Shown: positions 35,790 to 48,569, counted from the first letter of the stretch. The stretch is DNA of 64,000 nucleotides from Posidonia oceanica (GCA_037176725.1 JAZBRS010000039.1:23162001-23226000), one strand, 5' to 3'. The notes: generated by a model from the letters alone, not told the origin. Program-made: numbers and translations.

Positions 35790-38700
35790 TGCACCGATCA
35801 GAATCAGGTTCATGATTAGCGGCTATGTCCGAGAAGGAAGGCTTGACTCAGAAACACTTAAACAAGGGAAAAAAGGAAAGAAAAGAAGAAGATAAGACAA
35901 TTTAGAGTCGCCACCGTGTCTATTAAGTAGGGAGACAAGGAAAATTGGGGAAATGCGTGAATAAACACGCAAAACCAAGCAAAAGATGCAATGCAATGCA
36001 ATGCAAAAGAAAAGGGATGCAAATGAATGCAAATGATATGACTCATGCCTAGGATAAGGGCAATATGGTCATTGTGGGCCAAAAGACTGGGCAAGGACTC
36101 CTGTTACGTGTGGGGAAGGTGTTAGGCACCCCCGACACGCCCGAGAATCGGTCTTTCTAGGCTTACGCTCACATATGCAGGGAAATGCAGACATGAATGC
36201 CTAAGTGCCAATGAAAGCCTAATTATATGCTCATAGGTGTGCTCTAAGTGATGGAATGCAATGCAAGGAATTAAACGTGCAATCAAAGCGCTCAGCAACG
36301 CTGTCTGTATTCCGAACCAGGTGAACTCTGGTCTGTGAGAACTCCAAGTAGTAAGCATCACTGCCCTATATGCAAATGCAGGCGATAAAATGAAACAATG
36401 GTAAAACCAAGCAATGCAAGCGACATGCAAGAGAAAGCAACGTAAAATACGCAAAACGGTGCGAGAAACGAAAGTCGATACGCAAAACGGTGCAGAAAAC
36501 AAAACAGGCATGCAAAATGGTGCGAAAAGCCAAGCAGGCACTCAAAACGGTGTAAAAAGCAAAGTAGGCACGCAAAACAGTGTGAAAAGCAAAGCAAGCA
36601 TGCAAAACGGTGCAAGAAACAAAGTGGGCACGCAAAACGATGTCGAAAGCAAAGCAAGCACGCAAAACGGTGCAAGAATCAAAGCGGACACACAAAATGG
36701 TGCCAAAGCAAGCGGAATAAAACATCGATAGGGCCATGCAACTGCAGATGCAAAGGAGAAGAGCAAGAGAAGCAAGGAGAGGCAAACGGTGTAAGTGTAC
36801 GGACAAACACTGCTTAAGAACCATGCAATGTAGGTGTGAAGACCTACAAAGGAGAAAGCAAGCAAGTGGGGGGATCACCACCATTCTGTGACTCTTTCCC
36901 ACCAAAGTGTCCCACGATGTGTCTCGCACACTGCCAAAAGCTCGTGGTGCGATCAGATCGTGGAAAAGGGGGAAGAAAGTCGCAATTAGTAGTGAATCCA
37001 AGGGAAACACGACCCAAAGATACCAAGAGTACGCGGAAAGGGGAGATAGAGTTGATAGATAAGAAGAGGGAATCCTAATCTACATGCTTGAGAAAACACA
37101 AGGCAAAAACAATGCATGCAATGCAAATGATATGCAGAATGTTGTACAGGGGTTCAGAATGACTTACCTTGGAGATCTGAAGCCTGATCTGAGAAGAACT
37201 TGGTCTGCATTGAAGTGCGCTCCACTGGGGTTGTCCAAGTAACTTAGTTGTGAAGATCCGGCGGTCCGATCAGAAGATAAGCAGGCTTCAAGGCAGAAGG
37301 CCAAGAATAGGGGAGAAGAAGGGATCTAACTGTAAAAGAGGTCCTAGGGGTGTGCAAAACAGGTCCTCCCATGTACATGGGAGCTAGGGGTGCTTAAGTG
37401 TGTGCAAAGATACTAAATGCAATGATGCATGGGTGCAATGCATGTAGAAATGCAAAAAAGGACTTAAGAATGACTTTTCAGAAAAGTTAAGGACTTATAA
37501 GCAAGTTTTTGAAAAGTTAAGGGTCTGGATGCAATTAAAATAAAATGCAGGGTCTGAAATGCAATTTAATAAGATAAAACATTCATTTAAATGAGTTTTG
37601 AAAACATGCAGAGGATTGAAGTGCAATTTTGAAACATGCAGGGGCTAAAATACAATTTTATAAGGTAAAATATGCTTTTAAATGATTTCTGTAAACATGT
37701 AGAGGACCTATATGTGATTTTGAAACATGTAGGGGCTAAAATGCAATTTTATAAGGAAAACATGCAGAAAAATGATGCTGTGCATGCAAATGGAGAATCT
37801 AAGTGCAAAAATCAGAAAATATGGGATAAAAATGCAATGCAGTCAGGAAAAGATAGAAATAAATGAATTAATGAAATAGACAGAGGACTAAATAGCAAAT
37901 AAAACAAACAAGAGGACTAAAAAGCAATTTAGTGTGGATTACTGGAAGATGATGGAGTTTGGGGGATGAATTTGGAGTGGATAGGGAGGTGTTGAAGGTT
38001 CTGGATTGATGGAAAGGAAGAGGAGGAAGAACTCTGATTTTTTGGCAGAGGAAAGGGAGGAGAATGTTGGGATTCTGGTGCTCTCTGGATGCTCTCTCTC
38101 TCAGGGTGACGAAAAAGGTGTTCTCTCAGAATGCCAAAAGGTGTTGAAGGAAGAGGAAGGCTGAGGCTTTATCAGAGGCACGAAGCTGGAGCTGGCGCAG
38201 GCTGTGGTTTGAATTCCACCGGTGCGAGTACTACAGCTGAAATGAAGAGCGGCTGGCGAGAAGACAGGTAGTAAGTGTCTCCGAAGAAGCCGCTGAGAGA
38301 AGAGAGAGGAGGAGCGAGCTGTTGCTCGAGGTGATGGCGAGGGAAGAATTTGATTTCAAACGGGGGGGGAGAACTGTTAAGCTTCGCGGGAAGAAACAGC
38401 AGAAGAAGAAGAAGGAAGAAGAAGGGTGGAAGAGAGGAGGAAGGGAATTGGCTGTGGGCCGGGTCTTCTGCCCGCGGAAAAGAAAAAGAAAAGAAAGGAG
38501 GAAGGAGGGGAAGAGTAGCTGGGCCGGACCAGAAAAGAAAAGTAAAAAAAAGAAAGAGGAAGAAAGAAAGAAAAGGAAAGGAAAAAAGAGGAAGAAGAAG
38601 AAAATTAAAATAGAAGTAAAATAGAAAAGAAATTGAAAATACTTTTAAAGTAGTTGTTTTTAAGTTAGGATTTTTAATTAGGCTTTTAAAGATTGTTTTT

Positions 38701-39927
38701 AAATTAATTAGGGTTAGAAAGAGTTTTAGTTTTTGATTTAAGTTTTTTAGGATTTTCCTTAAGTTTTCTTTAATTTGTTTTTTTTATTTGGTTTTAAAGG
38801 TTTGTTAAGTTTTCTTTAATTATTTTTAGTTAAGTTTTTCTTGTTTAGTTTTTTCCCTTTTTTCTTTTAATTAAGTTTTTAATTTTTTTAAGTTTTTTTG
38901 ATTGTTTCTTTTAGATTTGTTAAGTGTTTTTTAATTTAGTGTTTTTAATTGTTTTCTTCTTCTTTTTTTAAGATTTGTTTTTGATTATTTTTTATAGGGT
39001 TCTTACTTTTTGCTTGTTTTGATTATATTTTGGTTTTGTTTGTTTTTAATAGCATTTTCTTTTTGTTTGTTTTGTATTTTTTAGATTGCATTCATAGTTT
39101 TTTTCTTTTAGTTGGATTTAATTGGGCTTTTGTTTTTAATTGTTTGTTTAAGTTTTTAATTATTTCTTCTTAGGATTTTGATTTGTTTCTCTTTTCTTTT
39201 CCTTTTTTAATTAGAGTTTTAAGGGTTTTTAAAGATTTAGTGGAAGAAAGGAAAAGAAAAGAAAAGGAAGAAGAAAAGGGAGGAATGGAGAAAGAATGAA
39301 GAAAGAGAGGAGAGGGAGGAAAATAAATATTAGAAAATCAAGGGATAAGCTAAAAATAAAATACAAATACAAATAAAATATAGAAAAGAGAGATGCATAA
39401 GGTGGGCCCACTGCCAAGCAAGGAGAAGAGAGAGAAGGGTGTGAAAAGAAGGAGAATAGGAGGGAGGAGAGAGAGGAGAGAGAAAAGAATAATTTAGGAG
39501 AGAGAAAAGGATAATTTGGAGAAATGAAGGGGTTAGAGGTTTGGAAAAGAGGTGGAATTTGGGGAGTGTGTGGCCTAGGGTCTCTAGTGTTGGACCTAGG
39601 CTTTGAAGTTGGATTTTGGAAGGTTTTGGAAGGGTTTTGAGGTGTAGAAAAAGGGTAGTTTTACCTAGGTTTTCTTGGGTTTTTGGGAGTGGTTTTGGTT
39701 TGAAATTCTAAGGATTTTTGGGTGGGTTTTCTAAGTTAGGAAGGATGGGTTTTCCTATGGTTTTGGGTAGTTTTTGGGTTTGGGAAAGGAGTGTGATTCT
39801 AGGTTTAGGTTTGGGCTTGATTTGAAGAGAAAGAAGAAGAGAAAGGTGTTGGTTTGGACCTAGATTTGGGTTCAAAAGCCACCAGAAGATTTCCATTGAT
39901 TCAGCTTGTCAAAATGGGGTGTCAACA
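35790..39927 (-). repeat. 3' LTR of element D (4.1 kb)
   Basis: The minus-strand start TGTTGACACCCC lies at 39927 with a PPT beside it. The end TGATCGGTGCA lies at 35790, inside the reading frame of fragment E. It has the same internal plan as the other LTRs: a T-rich tract on the plus strand (38640-39230), a GC-rich block (38170-38350), a donor-like AAG|GTAAGT (37168/37167), a GCACGCAAAACGGTGC array (36440-36720) and the conserved block (36050-36185). Only this LTR of D is in the window. Confidence 0.82.
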
Positions 39928-40774
39928 GATGCCCCTCCCTGAGCGAGGTCAAGCGAAGCGAGGCCGCTGCTCAGGGTTGACAAGACACCCCATCTGATCG
40001 ACGGGAGCAGAAGATTGCTATTGGCGTGAGTTACTTATTCAGCGGATGCACCAAACGTCGTAGCTCGTTGCCGCAATGCAAAATGCAGGTGCAGATGGAT
40101 GGGATGTATTGCATGCAAATGCAGATGTTAGTGCAAAAGTTAGTATAGATGTAAATGCGAATGCAGTGCAGATGATGCTGATGATGCTGATGATGATGAC
40201 GAACCAAAATGTAGCAATGCATGATGCTATGCATGAAGAGATGCTGTGCTGGTGCATGTGCGAATGCTGTGGGTGGTTGCTATGCTACGAGTGCTAATGC
40301 TAATGCTGATGCTGGTGCAGTGCGCTATGATGCATGCTGAAGCGAGGGGAAGCAGAAAGTGCGATGATGCAATGCGACTAGTTGGCTGCTAGTCCAAGCT
40401 TGCGCAATTGGGGCTTCAGAAGGACCAACACGCTTGCTGCTCGGGCAGGTTGGCTGCTAGTCCGGGGGAGGCCAAAGGTCCTTGTCCGTTCGGGACAAGT
40501 GAAAATGAGCAGGAGCTCGTGAGGCCGCGAGAAGGAGAAAAATGCTTGCCTCCAGGCGAGGTAGCAAATAGGCGGAAAAGGCAGCAGTAATGCAATGCAT
40601 GGGATGTCCTAGGCAATGCATGAAGATGAATGCAAATGTAGATGAATGCAAACACTAGAATGCTATGCTAATGCAAATGGTATGCTTACGCTAAAGCTTA
40701 CTGCGCTGTACTCCTCTGGGGGAAAGCGGGATGGTGCATGCACACGGGAGAGGCGGAAAAAGCAATGCAATGCA

Positions 40775-41210
40775 AGAGCTGAAAGTAAAGTGCTGCAAGG
40801 AAAGTTGCTGAAAGGAAAGTGCTGGAAGGAAAGTGCTGAAAGGAATGTGCTGGAAGTAAAGTGCTAAAAGGAAAGTGCTGAAAGGAAAAGTGCTGAAAGT
40901 AAAGGCTGAAAGGAAAGTGCTGGAAGGAAAGTGCTGAAAGGAAAGTGCTGCAAGGAAAGTTGCTGAAAGGAAAGTGCTGCAAGGAAAGTTGCGGAAAGGA
41001 AAGTGCTGGAAGTAAAGTGTTGCAAGGAAAGTGCTGAAAGGAAATTGCTGAAAGTAAAGTGCTGGAAGGAATGTGCTGCAAGTAAAGTGCTGAAAGGAAA
41101 GTGCTGAAAAGAAAAGTGCTGAAAGTAAAGGCTGAAAGTAAAGGCTGAAAAGTAAAGATGCTAGAAGTAAAGGCTGAAAGTAAAGGCTGAAAAGTAAAGA
41201 TGCTGTGGAT
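40775..41210 (-). repeat. ~17-bp tandem repeat in element D 3' UTR
   Basis: More than 20 irregular units of the type GAAAGTGCTGAAAGGAAA (17-20 bp). The minus strand reads as CTTTCAGCACTTTCC and produces long Phe/Ser-rich false ORFs. This array is not seen in the other elements. Confidence 0.88.
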
Positions 41211-41639
41211 GTGCATGCGGTGGCAGGCACGTAATGCCCGAGAAAGCGGAATGCGGAAGTTGGTGTAAGGACCATAGAGGAGCAGCAGCGCAATAAGGGT
41301 GCAATGTTATGCAATGTTATGCAGTGGAATGCAGTGTATAGACAATGGAGTGTCGAGCATGCGAAACCGAGAAGACGATCCCAAGGCCGTGCACTACTGC
41401 GAGTATCATTCAAAGCGGGCAAGCTGCGACAGTCTTGTGGGCACCGAGAACGGTACCTTAAGCAATACACGAGCCAGGGGTTCGAATCCTAAGCGTGCGA
41501 TGTCCAGGCAATGATGAAATGCAATACTAGGACTGACTCTACAGAGGATACAAAGAAGCTATATGATGTCATGCAATGCGAATGCTGATGCCATGCAACA
41601 AAATGCTATTACACTACGATGAAATGGGTGATAGATTAA

Positions 41640-41830
41640 CGGACCTATTACTGGATAGTTAGGGCTATCAGCCCGCTGAGGAGTTGACGGACTCATCACC
41701 GGATAGTTAGGGCTATCAGCCTAATGAGGAGTTAACGGACTCATCGCCGGATAGTTAGGGCTATCAGCCTGCTGAGGAGTTAACGGACTCATCACCGGAT
41801 AGTTAGGACTATCAACCTGATGAGGGTGGA
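41640..41830 (-). repeat. 48-bp tandem repeat (element D 3' UTR)
   Basis: Units start at 41653, 41701, 41749 and 41797, exact 48-bp spacing, homologous to 24310-24615 in C. Confidence 0.88.
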
Positions 41831-42148
41831 AAGGGGTGGGAATACCGAACTAGAAGGTGCGGCAGAGGTCCGGAGATGCTCCCACGATAGTTGGGGATGT
41901 CAGCCCTATGCAGATGGAAATGGGATACCATGGGGTAGCAAAAAAGATGCCCCTAGTATCAAGATGATACCAAGGGACAACCGAAGCGTCCATGGCATCA
42001 AAATGCAAGGTGGATGAATGAATGGAGGAATGGATGATAGGTTGACGAACCTATCGCCGAGCAGTTAGGGCTGCCAGCCCGATGAGACGAGGGGGACGAT
42101 ACCATAGGGTGGCAAAAAAGATGCCCCTAGTATCAGAGTGATACTAGG

Positions 42149-45100
42149 TGTAGTAATCCCAATCGGAAATCAGGCTTACTATTAGCAGCGATTGATCCGA
42201 GGAAGAGGCTCAACTCGAAAACACTTAAAATCGAGGAGAAAAGAGGAAGATAAGACAAATCAGAGTCGCCACCATGTCTATTAACGGAAGACAAGGAAAA
42301 CTAGGGGAAATGCGTGGATTAACACGTAAAACCAAGCAAGAAATGCAAAGCAAAGCAATGCAAAGGAAAACAAATGCAAATGAGATGACTCTAGCCTAGG
42401 ATAAGGGCAATATGGTCATTGCGGGCCAAAAGACTGGGCAAGGATTCCTGTTACGTGCGGGGAAGGTGTTAGGCACCCCCGACACGCCCGAGAATCGGTC
42501 TTTCTAGGCTTACACTCGCATACGCAGGGAAATGCAGGTCTGAATGCCTATGTGCCTAAATGAATGCTCAAGGTGTGCTCTAAGTGGAAGGATGCAAAGC
42601 AAAAAAGTAAACGTGCTGTCTAAGTGCTCAGCTACGCTGTCTGTGTTCCGAACTAGGCGAAACCCAGCTCGTGAGAACTCCAAGCAGTAAGCATCCCGGC
42701 CCTATATGCAAATGCAAGCGAAAAAGCAAAGCGACGGTAAAACCATGCAGATGCAAGCGACGTGCAAGAGAAAACGGCGTAAAACAGGCGAAACAAAGCA
42801 AGAAACGAGAGCGGCATGCAAAACGGTGCAAAAAGACAAGACGGGCACGCAAAACGGTGCCAAAAACAAAGCAGGCACGTGAAACGGTGCCAAAAGCGAA
42901 GCGGGCACGCAAAACAGCGCAAAAGAGAAAGCAGGCACGCAAAACGGTGCCAAAACGAGAGCGGGCACACAAAACTATTCCAAAACAAGGTGAGCGCGCA
43001 AAACGGCGCGAAAGACAAAGCAGGCACGCAAAACGGTGCCAAAACGAGAGTGGGCACGCAAAACGGTGCCAAAAGCAACGAGATAAAACCTCGGAAAAGC
43101 CGTGCGAATGCTAATGCAGAGAAAGAGACTGGAAGAAGCAAAAGGAGAAGTAGAACAACGCATGTGTGAGAACAGGCGCTGTCCGGGGCCACACAGAGTA
43201 GGTGTGAAGACCTACAAAGGGGAAAGTAAGCAAACGGAGGGATTACCACTTCTTTGTGACCGTTTCCCACTAAACCGTTCCACGATGTGTCTCGCACGCT
43301 GCCCAAAGCTCGCGGCGCGATCGAATCGTGGAAAAGGGGGAAGAAGGTCGCATTAAGTGGCGAATCTAGGGAAAACACAACACAAAACCCTTGGGGAAAC
43401 GCGAAACGAGGATCGGATTTGATAGACAAGAAGAGGAGGCCCTATTCTACATGCTCAAAGAGACAGAAAGCGAAAACAAGGCAAAGAATGCAAATGGCAT
43501 GCGAATGAATGCAATGCAGGGGTTCAGGAGGACATACCTGGAAATCCTGGGGCCTGATCTGAAATCCGCTTGGTCTATGCTGAAGAGCGCTTTGCCGCGG
43601 TCGTCTGGGCAGCTTATTTGAGAAGATCCAACGGCCAGATTGGAAGATATCGCAGCTTCAAGGCATGAGGGCCAGAACAGGGGAGAAGAACAGATCTAAG
43701 TGTTCAGGAGACCCTAGGGGTGTGCAAAAAGGTCCTCCCAGGTGAATGGGAGCTAAGGGGGCTTTAGTGTGTGCAAAAGATGCTAAGTGCAAAGCTACAT
43801 GGATGCGAATGCATGCGGAAAGCAAGAAAAGACAAGGAGAAGAAATTTGAAAAAGACAGAGAGTCAAATGCATTTTTTGAAAAGGAAAAGGGGGCTAAAT
43901 GCAAATTTACAAAAAGGATGGGGCCCACAGGGGAGTTTTGAAAACAGGAGAGGGCAGAGGATTATTTTGCAAAAGACTGGGTTCAGAAAGCTATTTTGAA
44001 AAGAGGGTATGCATTAGAAGAAGTTTTGAAAACAAAAGGAGATCAGAATGCAATTTTGGGACAGCTGGGGTCTAAAGTGTAAATTTTCCAGAAAATGGGG
44101 TTCCGGGGAGTCTGGGAATGCAAGTGGAGGGTCTATATGCAATTTTGTAAACATAGGAGCTAAAATGCAACTTTAGGGGCAAAACAGTCTTTTTACATGG
44201 TTTTAAAAGGATACAAGGACCTATGTGTCATTTTTAAAACATGCAAGGGTCGAATATGCAATTTTATATGCAAAATATGCTCTGAAAACCAAAAGACAGG
44301 ACTGATGTGCAATTTTTGAAAAAAAAAGGGCCAAAATGCAATGCAATAAGCTAAAATGCATGCAAAATGGCTACTGTCCATTTAAAATGGACCTAAATGC
44401 AAAAATGAGAAAGTAGAGGGCAAAACATGCAATGCAGTATGCAAAAATCAAAAATAAAACCTAAGTTTCTACAGTGCATGGACCTAAGTGCAAAATCAGA
44501 AAAAATGCAAGGGGCCAGAATGCAATTTGATATGGCAAAATGCATGCAATTAAATGATCTGATTTAAAACAGGACCTAAGTGCAAAAATTGAAAACAGAG
44601 GGATTAAAACATAAAAAATTACAACTACACAGCACAGTAACAGGACCAAAATGTAAATACAGAAAAGCAGAAATAAAAGCAGCAATTTAGCATGATATTA
44701 AATTAAAAACTAAGCAACTTAAATAAACTAAGGACCAGAACGCAAAAATATAAAAACTTAAGGCGGAAATGTAATGTTTGCACAGAAACTATATTACAAG
44801 AAAAATAAGCCAACAGTGATTGGCCGGCGGTGGCTGGCACTGTAGCAGGAGGCCACCGGAGCTCACCACCACCGGCACAGGAGGGCTGCGGAGATGCTGA
44901 TCGGCGGAGGGCGCTACCAGCGTTCGAGTGGAGCTCTGGGGACTGTCGGAGCAACGTTCCACTGACTGGAACGTCTGGAAGAACGGAGGCCGGCGCCGGA
45001 GAAGAAGGCCTGTCCGGCGAGTTGTAGGTGGAGCTGGAGGGCCGGAAAACTACTTCTGGTTGGCGGAAAAGCATCAGAGGAGGGAGAGGGAGCGGGGGAG

Positions 45101-48012
45101 GCAAGGAGTTACCTGCGTTCGCGTCCGAAGTGTGTTCCCGACCTCGACAGAGTCGGAGCTGGCCGGCGGTCTTCATCTGGTCACAGCGGAGACCTCCAGC
45201 TGCTCGCGGTGGTTGGAACTTCTTCAGGACGTTCTTTCGGAGCTCCTCGGACGATCAGACCGAGCTTCTGCAGCTCAAGCGGAAGGTTGGAATTTCTGGG
45301 TTGACAGTTGACAGCCGGAGGTGGGGGGCCTTGTCCGCTGCTCTTCCGGCGAAGCGGAGGCCTCCAGGGGGTTGCTGGGAGGCTGGTGAAGCTAACTGGA
45401 TGCTTGGAAGGGCTTTCTGGAGAGCGTGGAAGGGTTTTGGAGTTTGGGTGGATTTCTGGGCAGAGGTGAAGCTAGGTGTTTGTAGCGCCGTTCTGGGTCT
45501 GTGGTGAACGGTTAGGTTTGGTGCTTCTGGAAGGTGGTGGTTTGGTGAATACTTGGGTGAATTTTGGGAGAAGGCTGTATGCTGAGGTGATGGGAATTGT
45601 GAAGTGAGGTGGTTGGGTTGCAGTTGGAGCTTCAGGGTGTTTCTGGGAGGTTTTAGGTGGTGGAATGGTCGGTAAATGTTGGAGGAAGAAGGTCAGGTGT
45701 TGGGTGAGATTGGGGGGACAGTTGGGAGAAGAATGGAGGCTGGGAAAGGGTCTGCTTCACTGGAAAAGGAAGAGGAGGCTTTGCTGGAGGTTTCTGAATG
45801 GGAATGGGTGGTGGCTGCTGAAGGCTTTGGAGGAGGATTCCGGGAAGGATTCAGGGTCTTTTTTGGTTCAGAAAGAAGGGTGAGAGAGCTGGGAACTTAG
45901 TCTTTGCAGATGTTGGGGGCCTGTGAATCCTCTTTTTGGTTCCAAGATCTCAGGTTTTGATCCTTCAAGGTTTGCTGGTTTCCAACGGTCAATGGGAGAG
46001 GGCATGGGTCTCTGTCCTTAGTTTCAGGCCACAGGGCAAGGTGGTGATGGAGGTCGTGGGTAGTGGGGAGTGCTGGGAAGTCAAGGTAGCTGTCAGGGAG
46101 GTTTGAAAAAAAAAGGACGGAGGCTGTTGTCGTTTGCAGGTTGTGAGAGGAGGAGAAGAATGGAAGAAGAAGAAGAAGAAGAAGAGAAGGAGGGAAAGAG
46201 GAAGGAGAAATTGGCCGTGGGCTGGGCCTAGAATACAGTAGAAGAAAAGAAATTAAGAAAGAAGGAAAGAAGGAGGGGTAGAAAAGAAAGGGAAGAAGGA
46301 AGAAAAAGAAAGAAAGAGGAGAAAGAAGGAAGAAAATAAAAATAAAAATAAAATAAAAATAGAAAAGGATGGGAAGAGTTTTTAGAATGGTTGTGTTTAG
46401 GTTAAAATTTTAATTAGGTTTTTTAATGATTGTTTTGGGTTAATTGGTGTGTTTTGGGCTTGATTAGGGTTTTAGAGTTTTCTTTTGTCTTTAATTCATT
46501 TTCCATTTGATTAAGTGTTTGTTAAGTCTTTTCAAATTGTTTTTTTTAAATTGTATTTTTCTTGTTAAGCACTTAGGATGTTAATTAGGATTTTTAAGAT
46601 TTATTTTTATATTAATTAGAATGGGTTTTGGGCTTTTTGGTTCTAGCCTTTTAGGTTTTTCTTTCTTAAGTCTTTTGAATTAGGTTTTGAGTTTTTATTT
46701 GTTAATTTTTCTTGATGTTTTTTAATTGGGTTTCTCTTGTTTGATTAAGTTTTGTTAAATCTTTTTAATGTGTTTCTTATTTTCTTTTTAATTAAGTCCT
46801 TAGGTTGTTTTTTCCTTAGGTTTGTTAGGTTAGGCTTTTTCTTTCATTAGTTGTTTATCTTAGGGTTCTTAATTGTTCTGCTTCTTTTTAGAGTTTGTTT
46901 TTTAATTATTTTGATAGGGCTTTTACTTTTGGTGGGTTTTGATTTTGTTTTAGTTTTTTCCTTGATTTTACAGTATTTTCTTTTAGTTTGTTTTGCATTT
47001 TTTAGGTTGCATGTTTGATTTCCTATTTTAGCTTGAATTAGTTAGGTTTAAGTTTTTAATTGCTTGTTTAATGTTTTTTAATTATTTTTCTTAGAGCACT
47101 GATTTGTTTCCCTCATGTTTTAGAGTTTTACAGATTTTTAGGGGTTTTTATGGATTTTAGCAAAAGAAAGAAAAGGAAAGGAGAAGGAAGAAGAAAAGAG
47201 AAAAAGGGAGAAATAAAAGGGAAAGAGATGAGTTGGAGGAAAACGATTTTTTAAAATTCAGGGAAAATGTTAAAAATAAAGTAAAAATAGGAATAAGGTA
47301 GAGAAATGGTAGAAGCACAAAGGGGGCCCACAGCCAAGCAAGAAAAGAGCAAGAGGGTGATGAAAAGAGAGATGATAATCAGGAGAGAGAGAGGAGAGAG
47401 AAAATGATAATCTAGGAGAGAGAAAAGGATAATTTGGGTAAATGGAAGGCTTAAGAGTCTTGGAATGGGATGAAAATTGGGGAGTGGGTAGGCTAGGGCT
47501 TGGAGTGCTACATCTGAATTTTTGGTTTGATTTCAAGAAGGTTTTGGAAGGGTTTTAAGGTGTAGAAAAAGGGGAGTTTTACCTAGGTTTTCTAGGATTT
47601 TTGGGAATGGGTTAGGCTTGAAAGTTTCTAAGTGTTTAGGTGGGTTTGTTAAGTGGGTGTTGGTGGATTTTCCTGCGGATTTTGGTCAGGTTTTGAGCTT
47701 GGGAAGAGGGGTAAAGGCTTAGGTCAAGTTTGGCTTGTTTTGAAGGGTAAAGAGGAGGGTTAGGGTTTGGTTTGGACCTAGGTTTGGATGGTTTTAGGGC
47801 AAGGTCTTGGATGGTTTCAGGGTAAGGTTTTGAGAGGGTTTTGGGGTGGTTTTCTGGGTTAGAAAATGAGTGTGGTTCTAGGTTTGGTTTTGAGGTTTGA
47901 GGTGGGGTTTTGATTTGAAAAGAAGGGTGAGGGGGAAGGTGTAATTTTGGGTTTTTTTCCTAGCCGCTCGAGAGACCTGCCGATTCAGCCTTGTCGAAAT
48001 GGGGTGTCAACA
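42149..48012 (-). repeat. 3' LTR of element B (5.86 kb)
   Basis: The minus strand begins TGTTGACACCCC (48012) and ends GGGATTACTACA (42149). The first ~430 bp at the U5 end are repeated at 63568-64000 as the start of the 5' LTR. The plan is the same as LTR A: T-rich tract on the plus strand (46380-47160), GC-rich block (44820-45400), diffuse 'tgcaatttt' array (43860-44760), donor-like CAG|GTATGT (43538/43537), GGCAC/GTGCC array (42800-43090) and conserved block (42399-42535). No gene is supported inside. Confidence 0.9.
42399..42535 (-). promoter_or_regulatory. Conserved LTR block (copy in 3' LTR B)
   Basis: Same block as 12678-12815, almost unchanged, and also the same as 63830-63965 in the 5' LTR. 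Confidence 0.75.
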
Positions 48013-48175
48013 GATGCCCCTCCCTGAGCGAGGTCTAGGGGACCGAGACCGCTGCTCAGGGTTGAGAAGACGCCTCATTCGACCGGAGAGCCAAATGATT
48101 TGCTATTGGCGTGAGTTACTTATTCAGCGGATACACCGAACGTCGTAGCCCGTTGCCGCAATGCAAGATGCAAAT
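48013..48175 (-). promoter_or_regulatory. Polypurine tract and flanking hairpin, element B
   Basis: Minus strand CTCAGGGAGGGGCATC lies directly before the 3' LTR start. The purine run is one arm of CCCTGAGC/GCTCAGGG (8 bp), with an inner GGTCT/AGACC stem. In D the loop sequence differs but an inner stem (GGTC with GGCC) is still possible. Confidence 0.75.
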
Positions 48176-48569
48176 GTAAATGGATGAAATGCAATGCATA
48201 CAATGCATGCCAGTGCGGATGTATTGCAAATGTTAGTGCAAAGGTTAGTACAGATAAGAATGCTGATGCAGTGCAGATGATATTGATGATGTTAGACTGG
48301 CATGTAATGCTAGCAATTGAAGGTGCAGAGATGGTGCGAAAGAAATGCTAAAAGAAGGGAAAGCACGATGTGGCGCGAGGATCTGGCAGGAAGGCCAGAC
48401 TTGCGCGACAAAGCCAGGGAAAAAAAAGGGTGCAGCTTGTCCCCTCTCGGGGAGCAAGCTAGCAGAAAAGGGAAAAGGGGGTGCAAGGGGAGAGAGGCCA
48501 ACTCTCCTATCGCCAAGAAGGGGGGTGCGCGACTTTGCCTTCTTGGGACAAGGCCACGCCAAAAAAGGT
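48176..48569 (-). other. Unique 3' UTR sequence, element B
   Basis: About 390 bp without repeats or a supported ORF; 48330-48560 is G-rich on the plus strand. Confidence 0.5.

Larger units (their letters stand above)
39928..42148 (-). mobile_element. Element D internal 3' end: PPT, hairpin and 3' UTR
   Basis: It starts with the PPT (GGGAGGGGCATC on the minus strand) and the conserved hairpin (39928-40080). After about 700 bp of non-repeated sequence come short GAAAGTGCTG repeats (40775-41210), one B-box-like unit (41378-41505) and a 48-bp array (41640-41830). It ends in a three-arm element that is cut by LTR B at 42148/42149. D is thus interrupted by element B, and its gag-pol, if any, lies beyond the window. 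Confidence 0.75.

Noticed and set aside
40691..41470. 259-codon Phe/Ser/Thr-rich minus-strand ORF
   Set aside because: Translation of the 17-bp GAAAGTGCTG array plus flanks.
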